NCBI GenBank assembly: GCA_003140235.1
Contig: PLJN01000148.1
Location: 1-54,224, forward strand
Source: Acidobacteriaceae bacterium
GTDB lineage: Bacteria; Acidobacteriota; Terriglobia; Terriglobales; Acidobacteriaceae
Reading direction: 5' to 3'
Length of the DNA: 54,224 nucleotides
How positions within the stretch are numbered: position 1 is the first letter of the stretch; the number at the start of each line of letters is the position of its first letter. Below are positions 8,512 to 17,620 of the stretch, piece after piece. A program made the position numbers and the translations under genes. The notes beneath the pieces were generated by a model. The model did not search any database, was not told the DNA's origin, and worked only from the letters and a program-made list of their open reading frames with translations.

Positions 8512-10821
8512 ATGTTAGAGAAGGACCAGTTCAAAATCCGTAGTCTCCGTTTTGCCCGCTCGTTGCAAACGGTCATCAAGATGGTGAACCTGTTTTCGGC
8601 GGGGCATACGAACTCGGTCCGCCCGCTGCAGCTTAGTTACGATTTGCTGAATGCCCTGGTGAAGGAGACCCGGTATCTCACTATCGGGTTCGTGGACCAG
8701 CGCGTGCTGCTCAACAACATTCTTACAACAGAGTCCACCATTCAGCCGCTTGAAAATGAGTTTTTGAAACGCGGCATTGGTGCGGTGACTTTTGACGCCG
8801 GTATCACGCTGGCGGCTTACAAGAATGTTGTGTCCGTGCTGGCCGCGAATCCCAAGGCGCTGGAGGATGTTGGCGGCTTGCTGCCTTTTATGGAGCAACG
8901 GCCGCTGGAGTTTGCGCGCATTTTTCCGGCGAACAAGAACCAAATACGCAACGACGACGGCGACACCCTGCTGGAGATGGGATCGGAAGAGTTCCTGATC
9001 TCCAAAGCCATGGCGGAACAACATCCCGGCTTTTCTCAGGGAATCGACACGGTGCTAAGCCGCGTGGAGCAGATGGGCGCGTTTGGTGTACCAGGGTCGG
9101 GTACGGGCACAGGTACAGGGACAGGCGGCGGGACTGGCACAGGACCTGCCGAGCCGAGAGTTGCCGGCAGTGGGAGACTGAGCGATATCCAGCAGGCCGT
9201 GGACGAGAGGTTTGAGGCCCTGCTGCAAAATCCTGACGAAGATCCCAAGAAGGCCTATGAGCAATTAGCCAGGTTCATCAAGGAGATTCGTCCAGACTAT
9301 GTTTTATCAACACTGGCGCCGAATCGCGGCCCTTCGTCCGTACCGATAGAGGCCCCCAAAGAAAAAGAAGAAGTGACGGCCGAGGTGTTTGAAGATGCCG
9401 CTCTGCGGTGGGCCGTACAGCGTCTTACTACCGGCCCCAGTGGCGAAGATGCCGTGATTGTGGAAGAACAGGTTTTTCGCGTCCTGATGCGCAGCTTGCA
9501 GACTACGCACACGGCCTCGCGTCTGGCGCACCGGTTGGCGGAGTTTGCGGTGGAATATGCGCTGCCCCGCCAGACCATGGAGCGCATGCAGCAGGAAATC
9601 CGCTGGATGACGCTTACCACCCAGCAAAGACTCCGCGAACTGCTGGGGAAGACGCACTTCACGATCGTCGAATTCCAGCGCTTGATTGAGCTTATGAAAG
9701 AACTCATCAACCGGGGGAAGATGGACGACGCACTGGCGCTGGGGAACAAGTACTTCGCCATTTTCCAGGACTATGGTGAGATCAGGATCGAAGAGATAGG
9801 CCGCATTCCCGATCTGTTGCGGACCCTGGGCGGAATCAGCGGCGAATTTCGGATCACCGCAGGCCAGTGCCTCACGGAAGCTGTTGGCTCGGACAAGTTA
9901 AACCAGGTAGTCCATGTCCAGGTGGTGAACGCTCTTTCCGTCCTGGCCAAGACCGCGGCGCTGTACGAGGACTTTGTGGTGACCCATGCCATTGGCGTTG
10001 CTCTGGAGCAGAGCGCGGCCCGAAAGCCTGACGCCCATCGCGCATGCTGCACGGCCACGCTCAATAATCTGGTGCCGGCATCCGCCGTGGACCGCATTCT
10101 GGAACTCTTGTCGGAGAAAAGGGGGGACAGCAATTGGACCAGGATGATTGCTGTCCTGCTCGGATGGTCGGGCGCCAGCGGTGTGGAACGGTTGTTTGCC
10201 AAGCTGGACGCCGAGCCTACCGCCGCTACACGGTTTGTTCTTATCCGTCTGCTGGCGCGAGTGGGAGCTGCCGGCCTTGGGCCTGCACGACAGCGTTTAG
10301 GCAATCCGGAATGGTATATAGCGCGTAACGCCTGCAAGATCCTCGGCGAACTTAAAGACCCCGAACTTCTGCAACAGATCGGGCCGGCCCTGACTCACCA
10401 CGATCCGCGGGTCCAGCAGGCGGCCATGAAAGTCCTGATGGAAAGCCGAATGGCGAGCAGTGCAGCCGTTGTGGCCCAGGCGCTGCCTGCGCTCGCGCCG
10501 TCCGTGCAGGAGGAAGCGCTGAACGACCTGAGCTTCCAGAGCGATCCCTTATGCCTGCCGCCTTTGGAAGCCTATCTCGATGTTCTCGACTCCACCGCGA
10601 GGACGCTGCCGAAGGTCATTCAGGCCATCACCGCGATTCCCGGAGACGCTGCGGCGGACGCGCTCGCCAGAATTGCCACTAACGCGAAGTTCGATACCCG
10701 CGTCCACATCGCGGCACGCGACGCCCTGGGACGCCGGCCCGGCCTGTACGCCCAGTGTCTGCTGCTGGAGTTGGAACACCATCCTCTTCAGCCGACTCGG
10801 TGGAAGATCAATCCCAAGTGA
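8512..10821 (+). CDS. Large HEAT-repeat protein with Gly-Thr linker
   Basis: 769 residues, cytoplasmic (no signal peptide or membrane segment). Residues 1-185 form a helical N-terminal domain I cannot name. A flexible linker at 194-211 alternates Gly and Thr. After it comes a long helical region, and from about 540 to 750 tandem HEAT/PBS-lyase-like alpha-alpha units (for example PEWYIARNACKILGELKDPE and HDPRVQQAAMKVLMES). Such repeats are protein-binding scaffolds. A TGTAATAAT stretch about 30 bases before the ATG resembles a -10 element; the ribosome-binding site is weak (GTAGG). It is likely a single-gene unit, convergent with the broken gene that ends at 10825. No specific function can be assigned. 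Confidence 0.85.
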   Translation: MLEKDQFKIRSLRFARSLQTVIKMVNLFSAGHTNSVRPLQLSYDLLNALVKETRYLTIGFVDQRVLLNNILTTESTIQPLENEFLKRGIGAVTFDAGITLAAYKNVVSVLAANPKALEDVGGLLPFMEQRPLEFARIFPANKNQIRNDDGDTLLEMGSEEFLISKAMAEQHPGFSQGIDTVLSRVEQMGAFGVPGSGTGTGTGTGGGTGTGPAEPRVAGSGRLSDIQQAVDERFEALLQNPDEDPKKAYEQLARFIKEIRPDYVLSTLAPNRGPSSVPIEAPKEKEEVTAEVFEDAALRWAVQRLTTGPSGEDAVIVEEQVFRVLMRSLQTTHTASRLAHRLAEFAVEYALPRQTMERMQQEIRWMTLTTQQRLRELLGKTHFTIVEFQRLIELMKELINRGKMDDALALGNKYFAIFQDYGEIRIEEIGRIPDLLRTLGGISGEFRITAGQCLTEAVGSDKLNQVVHVQVVNALSVLAKTAALYEDFVVTHAIGVALEQSAARKPDAHRACCTATLNNLVPASAVDRILELLSEKRGDSNWTRMIAVLLGWSGASGVERLFAKLDAEPTAATRFVLIRLLARVGAAGLGPARQRLGNPEWYIARNACKILGELKDPELLQQIGPALTHHDPRVQQAAMKVLMESRMASSAAVVAQALPALAPSVQEEALNDLSFQSDPLCLPPLEAYLDVLDSTARTLPKVIQAITAIPGDAAADALARIATNAKFDTRVHIAARDALGRRPGLYAQCLLLELEHHPLQPTRWKINPK

Positions 10822-10824
10822 TCG

Positions 10825-11225
10825 TTACTTGCTGATGCGCTTCAGGACCAAAGGCAGCGTCATGCCGCTCTGCTTCCAGTCGCCGGCGATTTCCGAGTTG
10901 TCTTTGTTGATCTTGCCGTCAAAAGTGCTTCTGATGCTTTCGATCGCAAAGTGGAGATCGAGGTCCTTGTAAATGATCGAGTCAATCGTTATTCCGGTGA
11001 CACCCTGGTCGGGGCTGTCCAGCAGGCCGGTCAATTTGCCGTCGGCTGCCTGAGAAATGTGCACGACCAGCCGCGCACTGCCGTTGCCGGTCTCGATCTT
11101 AGCGTTCCAATCGCCGACTGCTGCCGAGACTGGGCCGTGGTTGTGGCGCCAAGCGCCAATGTGAATGCGATCATGATGATCAGTACTGCATAAAATCCGT
11201 AGCGTGATGTTCTGAGATTGTTCAT
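10825..11225 (-). pseudogene. Small secreted protein gene with a frameshift after the signal peptide
   Basis: The gene starts at the ATG at 11225 behind a strong AGGAG site. The first frame gives MNNLRTSRYGFYAVLIIMIA and the rest of a signal peptide ending near TTTAQS. The sequence then makes sense only in another frame (SAAVGDWNAKIETGNG, then ARLVVHISQAADGKLTG), which continues to the stop at 10825-10827. The switch lies near 11125-11140, where one base appears to be missing relative to an intact gene. The mature part, a domain of roughly 100 residues of the G-x-W-N-G-x-L extracellular type, is otherwise undamaged, so this is either a recent mutation or a sequencing error. Function unknown. 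Confidence 0.65.
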
Positions 11226-11369
11226 GTCGAGGTTCTCCTCTTTTGACTTGTTGTGAATGCGGGGATTCGGGATTTTAAGACGACATTGTGCGGCAATACC
11301 GCGCTGCCGCAGCTTGCCGCTTGAGACTGAGTCGGACTCCATCTAAGGTCGGCATTGGAAGGAGGGCGC

Positions 11370-12101
11370 ATGCTCAAGGTTGTGGCCCTGGTGACGATCG
11401 TGGTGAAGTTCTTTGAGCCGGGCCCGTTGCGGAATGCAAGAAAGTCGCTTCACCTCGGCGGCCGCGTGCAACGGTTTTTTTCGCCGCAAACATACTCAGG
11501 GAATTGGAAGTGGAAGATTCCATCGGCGCTAGTGGCGTTCCGCATTGTGCTGGGGCCGGTACTAATACTGATCTGTCTGCAACCACGGAACGGTCTGCTG
11601 CTTGCCGGCGGTGTGGTGCTCGCACTTCTTTCGGACATCTTTGACGGCGTGCTCGCGCGGCGCTGGCACGTTGATAGTGCACGGCTTCGCGTGGCCGACA
11701 CTCTTGCCGATACGATTTTTTATTGCTGCATACTCGCAGTCATCCTGCTGCGCTTTCCGGATTTCCTGCAGCGGCATTGGTTGCTGCTCGTCATGTTGCT
11801 TCTCGCAGAAGCGGGCCAGCAGGCGTTCGCGTTCCTGAAATTCGGCCGCAACGCCAGCTATCATTCTTTACTTTCCAAGTTCTGGGGACTGCTTCTGGCG
11901 ACTGCGACCATTGCCTTACTCGGTTTCGGAGTAGACAACTGGCTGCTCGACGTTGCGATTGCCTGGGGCATTGTCTGCAACATGGAAGGACTGGCGATGT
12001 CATTGCTGTTGCCGGCATGGCGTCCTGACGTGCTGACTCTTGGCCACGCGCTGCGAATGCGGCGGACGCTGCAATCTCAAGGTGAATGCCTTGGCGTTTG
12101 A
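11370..12101 (+). CDS. CDP-alcohol phosphatidyltransferase family membrane protein
   Basis: 243 residues from the ATG at 11370, which has GGAGG 5 bases upstream; a TTG 15 bases earlier is less likely. The family transfers a phosphatidyl group from a CDP-linked donor to an alcohol in the inner membrane. The signature is at residues 89-114: D89-x2-D92-G93-x2-A96-R97-x8-L106-x3-D110-x3-D114. All four metal-binding aspartates are present, but the second conserved glycine is leucine (residue 106). About five to six membrane helices follow. The N-terminal 50 residues are basic and unusual. The substrate (glycerol phosphate, inositol phosphate or other) cannot be told. It ends 6 bases from the convergent hexosaminidase. 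Confidence 0.8.
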   Translation: MLKVVALVTIVVKFFEPGPLRNARKSLHLGGRVQRFFSPQTYSGNWKWKIPSALVAFRIVLGPVLILICLQPRNGLLLAGGVVLALLSDIFDGVLARRWHVDSARLRVADTLADTIFYCCILAVILLRFPDFLQRHWLLLVMLLLAEAGQQAFAFLKFGRNASYHSLLSKFWGLLLATATIALLGFGVDNWLLDVAIAWGIVCNMEGLAMSLLLPAWRPDVLTLGHALRMRRTLQSQGECLGV

Positions 12102-12107
12102 AACCGA

Positions 12108-14150
12108 TCACATCGGCGCAGTGGCTTCAACCAGCTTCCGGACGGAAGGAACAATCATGTTCAACATTTCGCTTTGCGGCTTTTCCGCCTGCTTCAGCAT
12201 GTTCAATTGAGAATCACGCCATGCTGCCGGGGCCCGTCCACCAGCTTTGAAGTAGTCGAGAGCTTGCAGTCCGGCGGCGGCGGCGGCGCTCAGATTTTGG
12301 GAGAGCGGAACGACTTCCTGTAAACGAGCATTGCCCTGCAACGTCGGCGCAAGCTGACGATCGTTGTCGCGCCACGCGGTGAGCTGGTCTTGCAAGGTGC
12401 GGGCGTCGCTGCCGGCCCGACTCTTCACAAATCCATCCACTAGTTCGGCGAAATGCCGTGCCGCGTCGCTCTCCGGGTGCAGAGCATCCACCAAACGGTC
12501 CAGCGGAGTGGTGCTTTCGTACTCATGTGTGCGCTGGCGCGCATAGCCTTTCACCGGTTCAAGGACATCGGTGAGCGCCTGCAAGGCCGGGCTGTCTTTT
12601 CCGCCGGCGAGCCGTCGCAGAGTCTGCCGATAGTACGCGTTGTGGGCCAGCCCAATCATGTCCAGGTACTTGCTCAAGATCTCCAGTCGCGTATACATCT
12701 GGCCCACGTCCCGGACTTCTTGCGGAGACCATAGGCGCTCGGCCACGGCTGCGGCACGAGGCCAGATTCTGTTGTCGGCATTGGCAGCGGTCATGAACTC
12801 GGCCCACATGCAGGCTTCGCCGCCCAGAATGCGCGCTTTCTCCTGCGGCCGCAGGCTGGCGGCTTCGTCGTCCATCGGGTCCGGCGAGTAGTGACGCGCA
12901 GCGGGATACATCAGATCAAGGTAATAACCGTGGGACAGCAGTCCCGCATATCCCTGGCGCGCGGCCTCGGCCAATGATTTCTGTCCACGCCAGGATTGGA
13001 CCACCGTATCGGTCGGCAGGTCGGGATGCAGTATCTCGTCCCAGCCCGTCATGATCTTGCCGTGCTTCTTCACGATTTCTTCGAGCCGTCCGTTGAAATA
13101 TGCCTGCAAGTCGCCATTGCTCTTAAAGCGGTGCTTGCGCATGAACGCCTGGATGCTGGCGTTCTTGTTCCATTGCTTGCCGTTGACTTCATCTCCGCCG
13201 ATATGGAAATACGCGTCGGGAAACAGTGCGGCCATTTCGCCAATGAAGCTGTCGAGAAACGTGTACGTTGTTTCGCGGCTGGGGTCCATCGCGGGATCAA
13301 ACACGCCCCACTTGCGCTCGATCTGGTAAGGGCCGGGACCGCTGGCCAGTTCGGGATACGCCGCAAACCAGCTCGTGGTGTGGCCGGGCATATCGAATTC
13401 CGGCACCACGCGGATGCCGCGATCGCGCGCATATTCAATTACATCGCGGATTTCGGCCTGAGTGTAGTACTTACCATCGGATGAAAATTGCTGCAGTTTA
13501 GAAAACTTTTTGCTTTCAACCCTTACGCCCTGATCGTCGGAAAGATGCCAGTGCAGCACATTGAATTTCACGGCTTCCATACCGTCGAGGTTACGCTTGA
13601 GGACTTCGACGGGAATGAAGTGGCGGGCAACATCAATCAGCAGGCCACGCCAGGGAAAGCGCGGACGGTCTTCGATGGTTACCGCGGGAACGGAGAAGCC
13701 ATCTTTATCCTGTTGCACCAGTTGCAGGAAAGTCTGCATGCCTCGCATCAGGCCAAGAGAATTAGGAGCATCCAACCGGACTTCGTTGGGAGTCACTTGC
13801 AGACGGTAGGACTCATCTTCGCCCAGAGTTACAGTTTCTTGAGCAGCCGCGCTGCAGTGAAGAATGAAATTGCCGTGAGGATCGTCAGATATTGGGGCCA
13901 CCGTGATGCCGGTGCGCTCCGACATGTGTTTTAGAAAGCGGAGGGCCGCGCGGGTCAGCCTTGGATCTTTGTGCCCGCTGAATCCCACGCTGAATGATTG
14001 GCTGATCAAGAACCTGCCAGGGCCAGGCTGGACCTTCGCAGGCATGGGCATCACCGTAAGCATGGGAATAATCTGCGCCGTTGCCGGCGCGATGAAAGCG
14101 AAGCACAAAGAAAAGAGCAACCAAGCGGTACGCGCGCGGGCGCTGTTCAT
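12108..14150 (-). CDS. Secreted beta-N-acetylhexosaminidase, glycoside hydrolase family 20
   Basis: 680 residues. Signal peptide about 1-26 (cleavage after ATA-Q). GH20b domain about 30-155, then the GH20 barrel about 160-500. The catalytic Asp-Glu pair of substrate-assisted hydrolysis is in HIGGDEVNGKQW (D320, E321); supporting motifs are WHLSDDQGVR and PEFDMPGHT. It removes terminal GlcNAc or GalNAc from chitin oligomers, glycans or cell-wall fragments in the periplasm or outside the cell. A C-terminal helical region (about 510-680) is typical of bacterial members. It starts 20 bases after the amidohydrolase stop, so the two are probably one transcript. Confidence 0.93.
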   Translation of the reverse strand: MNSARARTAWLLFSLCFAFIAPATAQIIPMLTVMPMPAKVQPGPGRFLISQSFSVGFSGHKDPRLTRAALRFLKHMSERTGITVAPISDDPHGNFILHCSAAAQETVTLGEDESYRLQVTPNEVRLDAPNSLGLMRGMQTFLQLVQQDKDGFSVPAVTIEDRPRFPWRGLLIDVARHFIPVEVLKRNLDGMEAVKFNVLHWHLSDDQGVRVESKKFSKLQQFSSDGKYYTQAEIRDVIEYARDRGIRVVPEFDMPGHTTSWFAAYPELASGPGPYQIERKWGVFDPAMDPSRETTYTFLDSFIGEMAALFPDAYFHIGGDEVNGKQWNKNASIQAFMRKHRFKSNGDLQAYFNGRLEEIVKKHGKIMTGWDEILHPDLPTDTVVQSWRGQKSLAEAARQGYAGLLSHGYYLDLMYPAARHYSPDPMDDEAASLRPQEKARILGGEACMWAEFMTAANADNRIWPRAAAVAERLWSPQEVRDVGQMYTRLEILSKYLDMIGLAHNAYYRQTLRRLAGGKDSPALQALTDVLEPVKGYARQRTHEYESTTPLDRLVDALHPESDAARHFAELVDGFVKSRAGSDARTLQDQLTAWRDNDRQLAPTLQGNARLQEVVPLSQNLSAAAAAGLQALDYFKAGGRAPAAWRDSQLNMLKQAEKPQSEMLNMIVPSVRKLVEATAPM

Positions 14151-14170
14151 TCGTTTCCCCGTCCTGGCTA

Positions 14171-15481
14171 TCAGTGTACCGCTGACTTGTAGATTTCCCC
14201 GCCCTTCATCACGAAGTCAATTTTCTGCAACAAGGTGATGTCGGCAAGCGGGTCGCCCTTCAGCGCCACGATGTCGGCATACTTGCCGGCGGAAATGCTG
14301 CCTACGTCATTCTGCATGCCCAGCATTTCAGCGGCGGTCGTGGTGGCCGAGCGCACGGCCTGAATCGGCGTCATGCCGTATTTGACCATGTAGGGAAACT
14401 CAACGGCGGGATTGATACCCCAGTCGAAGCCGCCAACGTCGGTTCCGAATGCGATCTTGACCCCTGCATTCAAAGCGCGATGAAAAGTTTCCTGGTGGAT
14501 CTTGAGCATCTCCAGCCAGACCTTTGCGCCTGCGGCAGCGCGGCCCTCGGCCACGTATTCGCCCACATAGATGGTGGGCACATAGTAAATTCCCTTTTGC
14601 ACCATGGTCTTGATGTCGGCGTCGGCAATGTAGTTTCCGTGCTCAATCGAGTCCACGCCGGCTTCCACCGAGTTGTGGACGCCATTCAGGGCCATCGCGT
14701 GCGACGCTACCTTGTGCCGCTGACGATGGGTTTCGTCCACGATGGCGCGCAATTCATCGAGAGTGAAGGTGGGTATGTCATCGAGCACGCCATCGGAACG
14801 CACAAAATAACTGCGGTCGGAATATACCTTGATCCAGTCAGCGCCATAGCTGATCTGCTCGCGCACGGCCTTGCGCGCGTTGTCCGGACCGTCGACCAGT
14901 TGGACGCCGTGTGGCACCGGCACGTCTGGAGCATAACCCTGCAAAGGATAAGCGCCGGTCACGTCCATGGCGCGGGTGGCCACACGCATTCTTGGTCCGG
15001 GAATAATGCCGTTGTTGATCGCTCTCTTCAGATCAACGTCCGCGTAGCCGGCGCCTTCGGTTTCCAGGTCGCGGATGGTGGTGAAGCCATACTCCAGCGC
15101 GCGGCGCACGGACCGCGTGCCCAGGATTGTGCGGTAAGCAACGGATTGCTTCAACAACTGTTCGTCATAGTCCGCGGCGGTAATGTCGCCTTGCAGCAGC
15201 GTGTGGGTATGGGTATCAATCAGGCCGGGGAGGCAGGTGTGGTCGGAAAGATCGATGACCTGGACCTGCGCACCTGCCGGCAGAGTTGAATTCTCAGCCA
15301 ACTCGCGGATGCGCTCGCCCTCGATGACAATCATCGCGTTGTGCTGCACCTGGCCGGTGCCGGGATGAATGAGCGCACCGCAGAGCAGCACTTTGACTTT
15401 TCCCGGCGCTGGCCTCTGATCTTGCCCTGCGGCCAGACCTGCCAATATGAGCAGTAAAGCGATCCCGAAGAAACGTTTCAT
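14171..15481 (-). CDS. Secreted metal-dependent amidohydrolase (imidazolonepropionase-like)
   Basis: 436 residues with a signal peptide (about 1-20, before QDQRP). Amidohydrolase-superfamily barrel: first metal-binding pair in IDTHTH (H91, H93), a lysine in DWIKVYSDRS that fits the carbamylated bridging position, histidines in VASHAM and DSIEHGNY, and the late aspartate in FGTDVGG. The family includes imidazolonepropionase-like enzymes and prolidase-type peptidases; exported members often act on acyl-amino acids or dipeptides. The substrate is not determinable here. A GGGGTGG site precedes the ATG. First gene of a two-gene unit with the GH20 enzyme, which suggests a scavenging role. Confidence 0.88.
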   Translation of the reverse strand: MKRFFGIALLLILAGLAAGQDQRPAPGKVKVLLCGALIHPGTGQVQHNAMIVIEGERIRELAENSTLPAGAQVQVIDLSDHTCLPGLIDTHTHTLLQGDITAADYDEQLLKQSVAYRTILGTRSVRRALEYGFTTIRDLETEGAGYADVDLKRAINNGIIPGPRMRVATRAMDVTGAYPLQGYAPDVPVPHGVQLVDGPDNARKAVREQISYGADWIKVYSDRSYFVRSDGVLDDIPTFTLDELRAIVDETHRQRHKVASHAMALNGVHNSVEAGVDSIEHGNYIADADIKTMVQKGIYYVPTIYVGEYVAEGRAAAGAKVWLEMLKIHQETFHRALNAGVKIAFGTDVGGFDWGINPAVEFPYMVKYGMTPIQAVRSATTTAAEMLGMQNDVGSISAGKYADIVALKGDPLADITLLQKIDFVMKGGEIYKSAVH

Positions 15482-15598
15482 GGTCCACCCCTTTTGATAA
15501 AGCTGCTAATCCTAGCAGAATGCGGGACTTTGCAGAACAGCAGCGTCTATTTCTGTGGTACTATGCGGCCCTTTAAGCAGCCAGGAGGACTTAGATCG

Positions 15599-16576
15599 AT
15601 GGATACAACTCTACGACCCATGTCCACTTCTCAGCTGCTGGACCGGACCTTTCATCTCTATAGAAATAACTTCCTCCTGTTTGCCGGCATCGCCGCCCTT
15701 CCGCCAGGGATGCTCCTGGTGGTGCAATTTATCGCACTGGTTCTGGGGCGTTTTGCCGGGCAACTGTTGGAGCGAGCCGGCATAGCTGTCGTCCTCGTTG
15801 CCGTACTCTCCGGAGTAGTATTTTTGGTGGTATACCTGCTCGGCTCTGCCCTGGCCACTGGGGCCACCGTGTACGCGGTGTCCTGCGCTCATCTGGGAAA
15901 TCCTGTGACTATTGTCGAGTCTTATCGGGCTGTTAGCTCCCTGACGCTGAGAATTATTGGCATCATACTCCTGATCTCTGTTATGGCCGGAGTCGTTCTG
16001 GTAGCGGCGTACGCGGTTTTTCTTGTCCCATTATTTCTCTTGAGAGGCGGTAATGCTCCCGTGGGAGGAATTGTGAGCTGCTGCCTCGGGTTTCCCTTAT
16101 TGATAGCCGGCTTTGTGCTGGCGTTTTATGTCTACTGCCGATTCTCTCTGGCCGTTCCCGCTTGCGTTGTCGAGAGTATCGGCGTCATCGCCTCGCTTCA
16201 GCGCAGCTCGTTTCTGTCCAAGAAAGCCCTTTGGCGCATTCTCCTGATTTATCTCCTGGCGGGAATTTTGGCGGCCGCGATTGGATTTGCGTTGTCCATT
16301 CCCAACTACATTGCCCTTGGTCTCCATAACCCCCCAACTCTGCCTTTTCAGATATGGGGGTTTGTTGCGGGCTTCCTTGCCAAAACGATTGCCGGACCCA
16401 TCGGCGCAATTGCGATAGCACTGGTCTATTACGACCAGCGCGTGCGCAAAGAAGCTTTTGATCTGCAACTGATGATGCAAGCGATGGGGGAGCCGGCGGC
16501 GCCGCCACCTATTATGCCGCCGCTACCTCCCCCGCCGGACACGCCTCCCACCGCGCCACCGGCCATTGGTCCATAA
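15599..16576 (+). CDS. Polytopic membrane protein, first of two tandem paralogs
   Basis: 325 residues from the ATG at 15599 (AGGAGG about 10 bases upstream; earlier in-frame starts lack a site). Opens with LRPMSTSQLLDRTFHLYRNN, then about six membrane helices, and ends with a conserved cytoplasmic phrase ALVYYDQRVRKEAFDLQLMM and a Pro-rich tail. The layout resembles the glycerophosphodiester-phosphodiesterase-type membrane domain family of unknown function. The next gene is clearly related along the whole length, so the pair arose by duplication. First gene of the long rightward cluster that includes MoxR and DUF58 genes. Function unknown; a membrane component of the same complex is a reasonable guess. 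Confidence 0.75.
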   Translation: MDTTLRPMSTSQLLDRTFHLYRNNFLLFAGIAALPPGMLLVVQFIALVLGRFAGQLLERAGIAVVLVAVLSGVVFLVVYLLGSALATGATVYAVSCAHLGNPVTIVESYRAVSSLTLRIIGIILLISVMAGVVLVAAYAVFLVPLFLLRGGNAPVGGIVSCCLGFPLLIAGFVLAFYVYCRFSLAVPACVVESIGVIASLQRSSFLSKKALWRILLIYLLAGILAAAIGFALSIPNYIALGLHNPPTLPFQIWGFVAGFLAKTIAGPIGAIAIALVYYDQRVRKEAFDLQLMMQAMGEPAAPPPIMPPLPPPPDTPPTAPPAIGP

Positions 16577-16651
16577 CCTAGCGATAGCAGGCGATGGTTT
16601 GTAGGCACATTGTTTTGTGCTACCATCCAACCGGCAAGAGGGTGCCTCGTT

Positions 16652-17620
16652 ATGGATTCAACTTTGCGGCCCCTGAGCACCTCGCAGCTCCTGGACCGTA
16701 CATTCTTTCTCTATCGCAAGAATTTTGTGCTGTTTGCCGGGGTGGGCGCGATCGCGCCCACTTTGCTTGTGCTCATGCAGTTTGGATTTGCTGCTCTGGG
16801 TTTTCCGCCCCAACCCGGACGCAGGGCCGTCTCGTCGCCCGAGATTGTGGTTGTGCTTGCACTGCTCTGGTTCATTTGCTACATACTGGTCATTGTCATT
16901 GGAAACGCAATAGCTGTCGGAGCCACTGTTCATGCGGTTTCCAAAGCGCACCTGGACGAGCCTGTGACCATCGTTGAGTCTTACAAGAAAGTCCTCTCCC
17001 GCTTTGGCACGGTCCTGGCGATCATTGTTCTGGTGTTGATTGGCCAGTCATTTATTGGTGGCGTAGGAGGAGGAATAGCCGGTGTCCTGGCGGCGGTCGT
17101 GATACCTACGCTGTCTGGCGGCAGCGGCGGAGCAGTTGCCGTGATGGTGATAGTCGTAGTTTTGGCGGTGTCGATCGCGATCTTCGGCCTACTTGCGGCC
17201 TTTTATTTTTATCTCAGGTTCTCACTCTCCGTGCCGGCTGCTCTCATCGAGGGAATAGGGCCGCTGCTGGCAATGAAGCGGAGTTTCTGGCTGGCCAAAG
17301 GCTCCATGTGGCGTATTTTCCTGCTGTACTTCCTCGCGTGGGTAGTGGCCTTCGGGCTGACGCTGGCCTTCGCCATTCCCGCACAGATTCTTGCGACATT
17401 TCTGGTCCTGAAAAAGTCGTTTCTGCTCGCGCTCATCCTTCAGCAAGTTGGATCGTTCGTTGCCGGTGTGCTTGCAGGCCCCATTGCGCCCATTGCCATT
17501 GCACTGGTGTACTATGATCAGCGTGTCCGCAAAGAAGCCTTTGACCTTCAGTTAATGATGCGAACTATTGATCAGGCGGCGCCCGTACAAGCGGCCACCG
17601 CTGCTCCTCCCATAGGATGA
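16652..17620 (+). CDS. Polytopic membrane protein, second of two tandem paralogs
   Basis: 322 residues from the ATG at 16652. It shares the start (LRPLSTSQLLDRTFFLYRKN) and the near-identical end (ALVYYDQRVRKEAFDLQLMM) of its upstream neighbour, with a more diverged hydrophobic middle of about six helices. The strongest conservation lies in the two cytoplasmic ends, which points to a shared partner there. Its last four bases (ATGA) are the start of the DUF4129 gene, a sign of translational coupling. The 75-base gap from the first paralog is the only sizeable space in this part of the cluster. Confidence 0.75.
   Translation: MDSTLRPLSTSQLLDRTFFLYRKNFVLFAGVGAIAPTLLVLMQFGFAALGFPPQPGRRAVSSPEIVVVLALLWFICYILVIVIGNAIAVGATVHAVSKAHLDEPVTIVESYKKVLSRFGTVLAIIVLVLIGQSFIGGVGGGIAGVLAAVVIPTLSGGSGGAVAVMVIVVVLAVSIAIFGLLAAFYFYLRFSLSVPAALIEGIGPLLAMKRSFWLAKGSMWRIFLLYFLAWVVAFGLTLAFAIPAQILATFLVLKKSFLLALILQQVGSFVAGVLAGPIAPIAIALVYYDQRVRKEAFDLQLMMRTIDQAAPVQAATAAPPIG

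Noticed and set aside
9098-9150. GT-rich tandem repeat as a CRISPR-like or regulatory array
   Set aside because: It lies in frame inside the HEAT protein and encodes a Gly-Thr linker.
14480-15289. Plus-strand frame opposite the amidohydrolase
   Set aside because: No family features, while the minus-strand protein has the complete metal site and a signal peptide.
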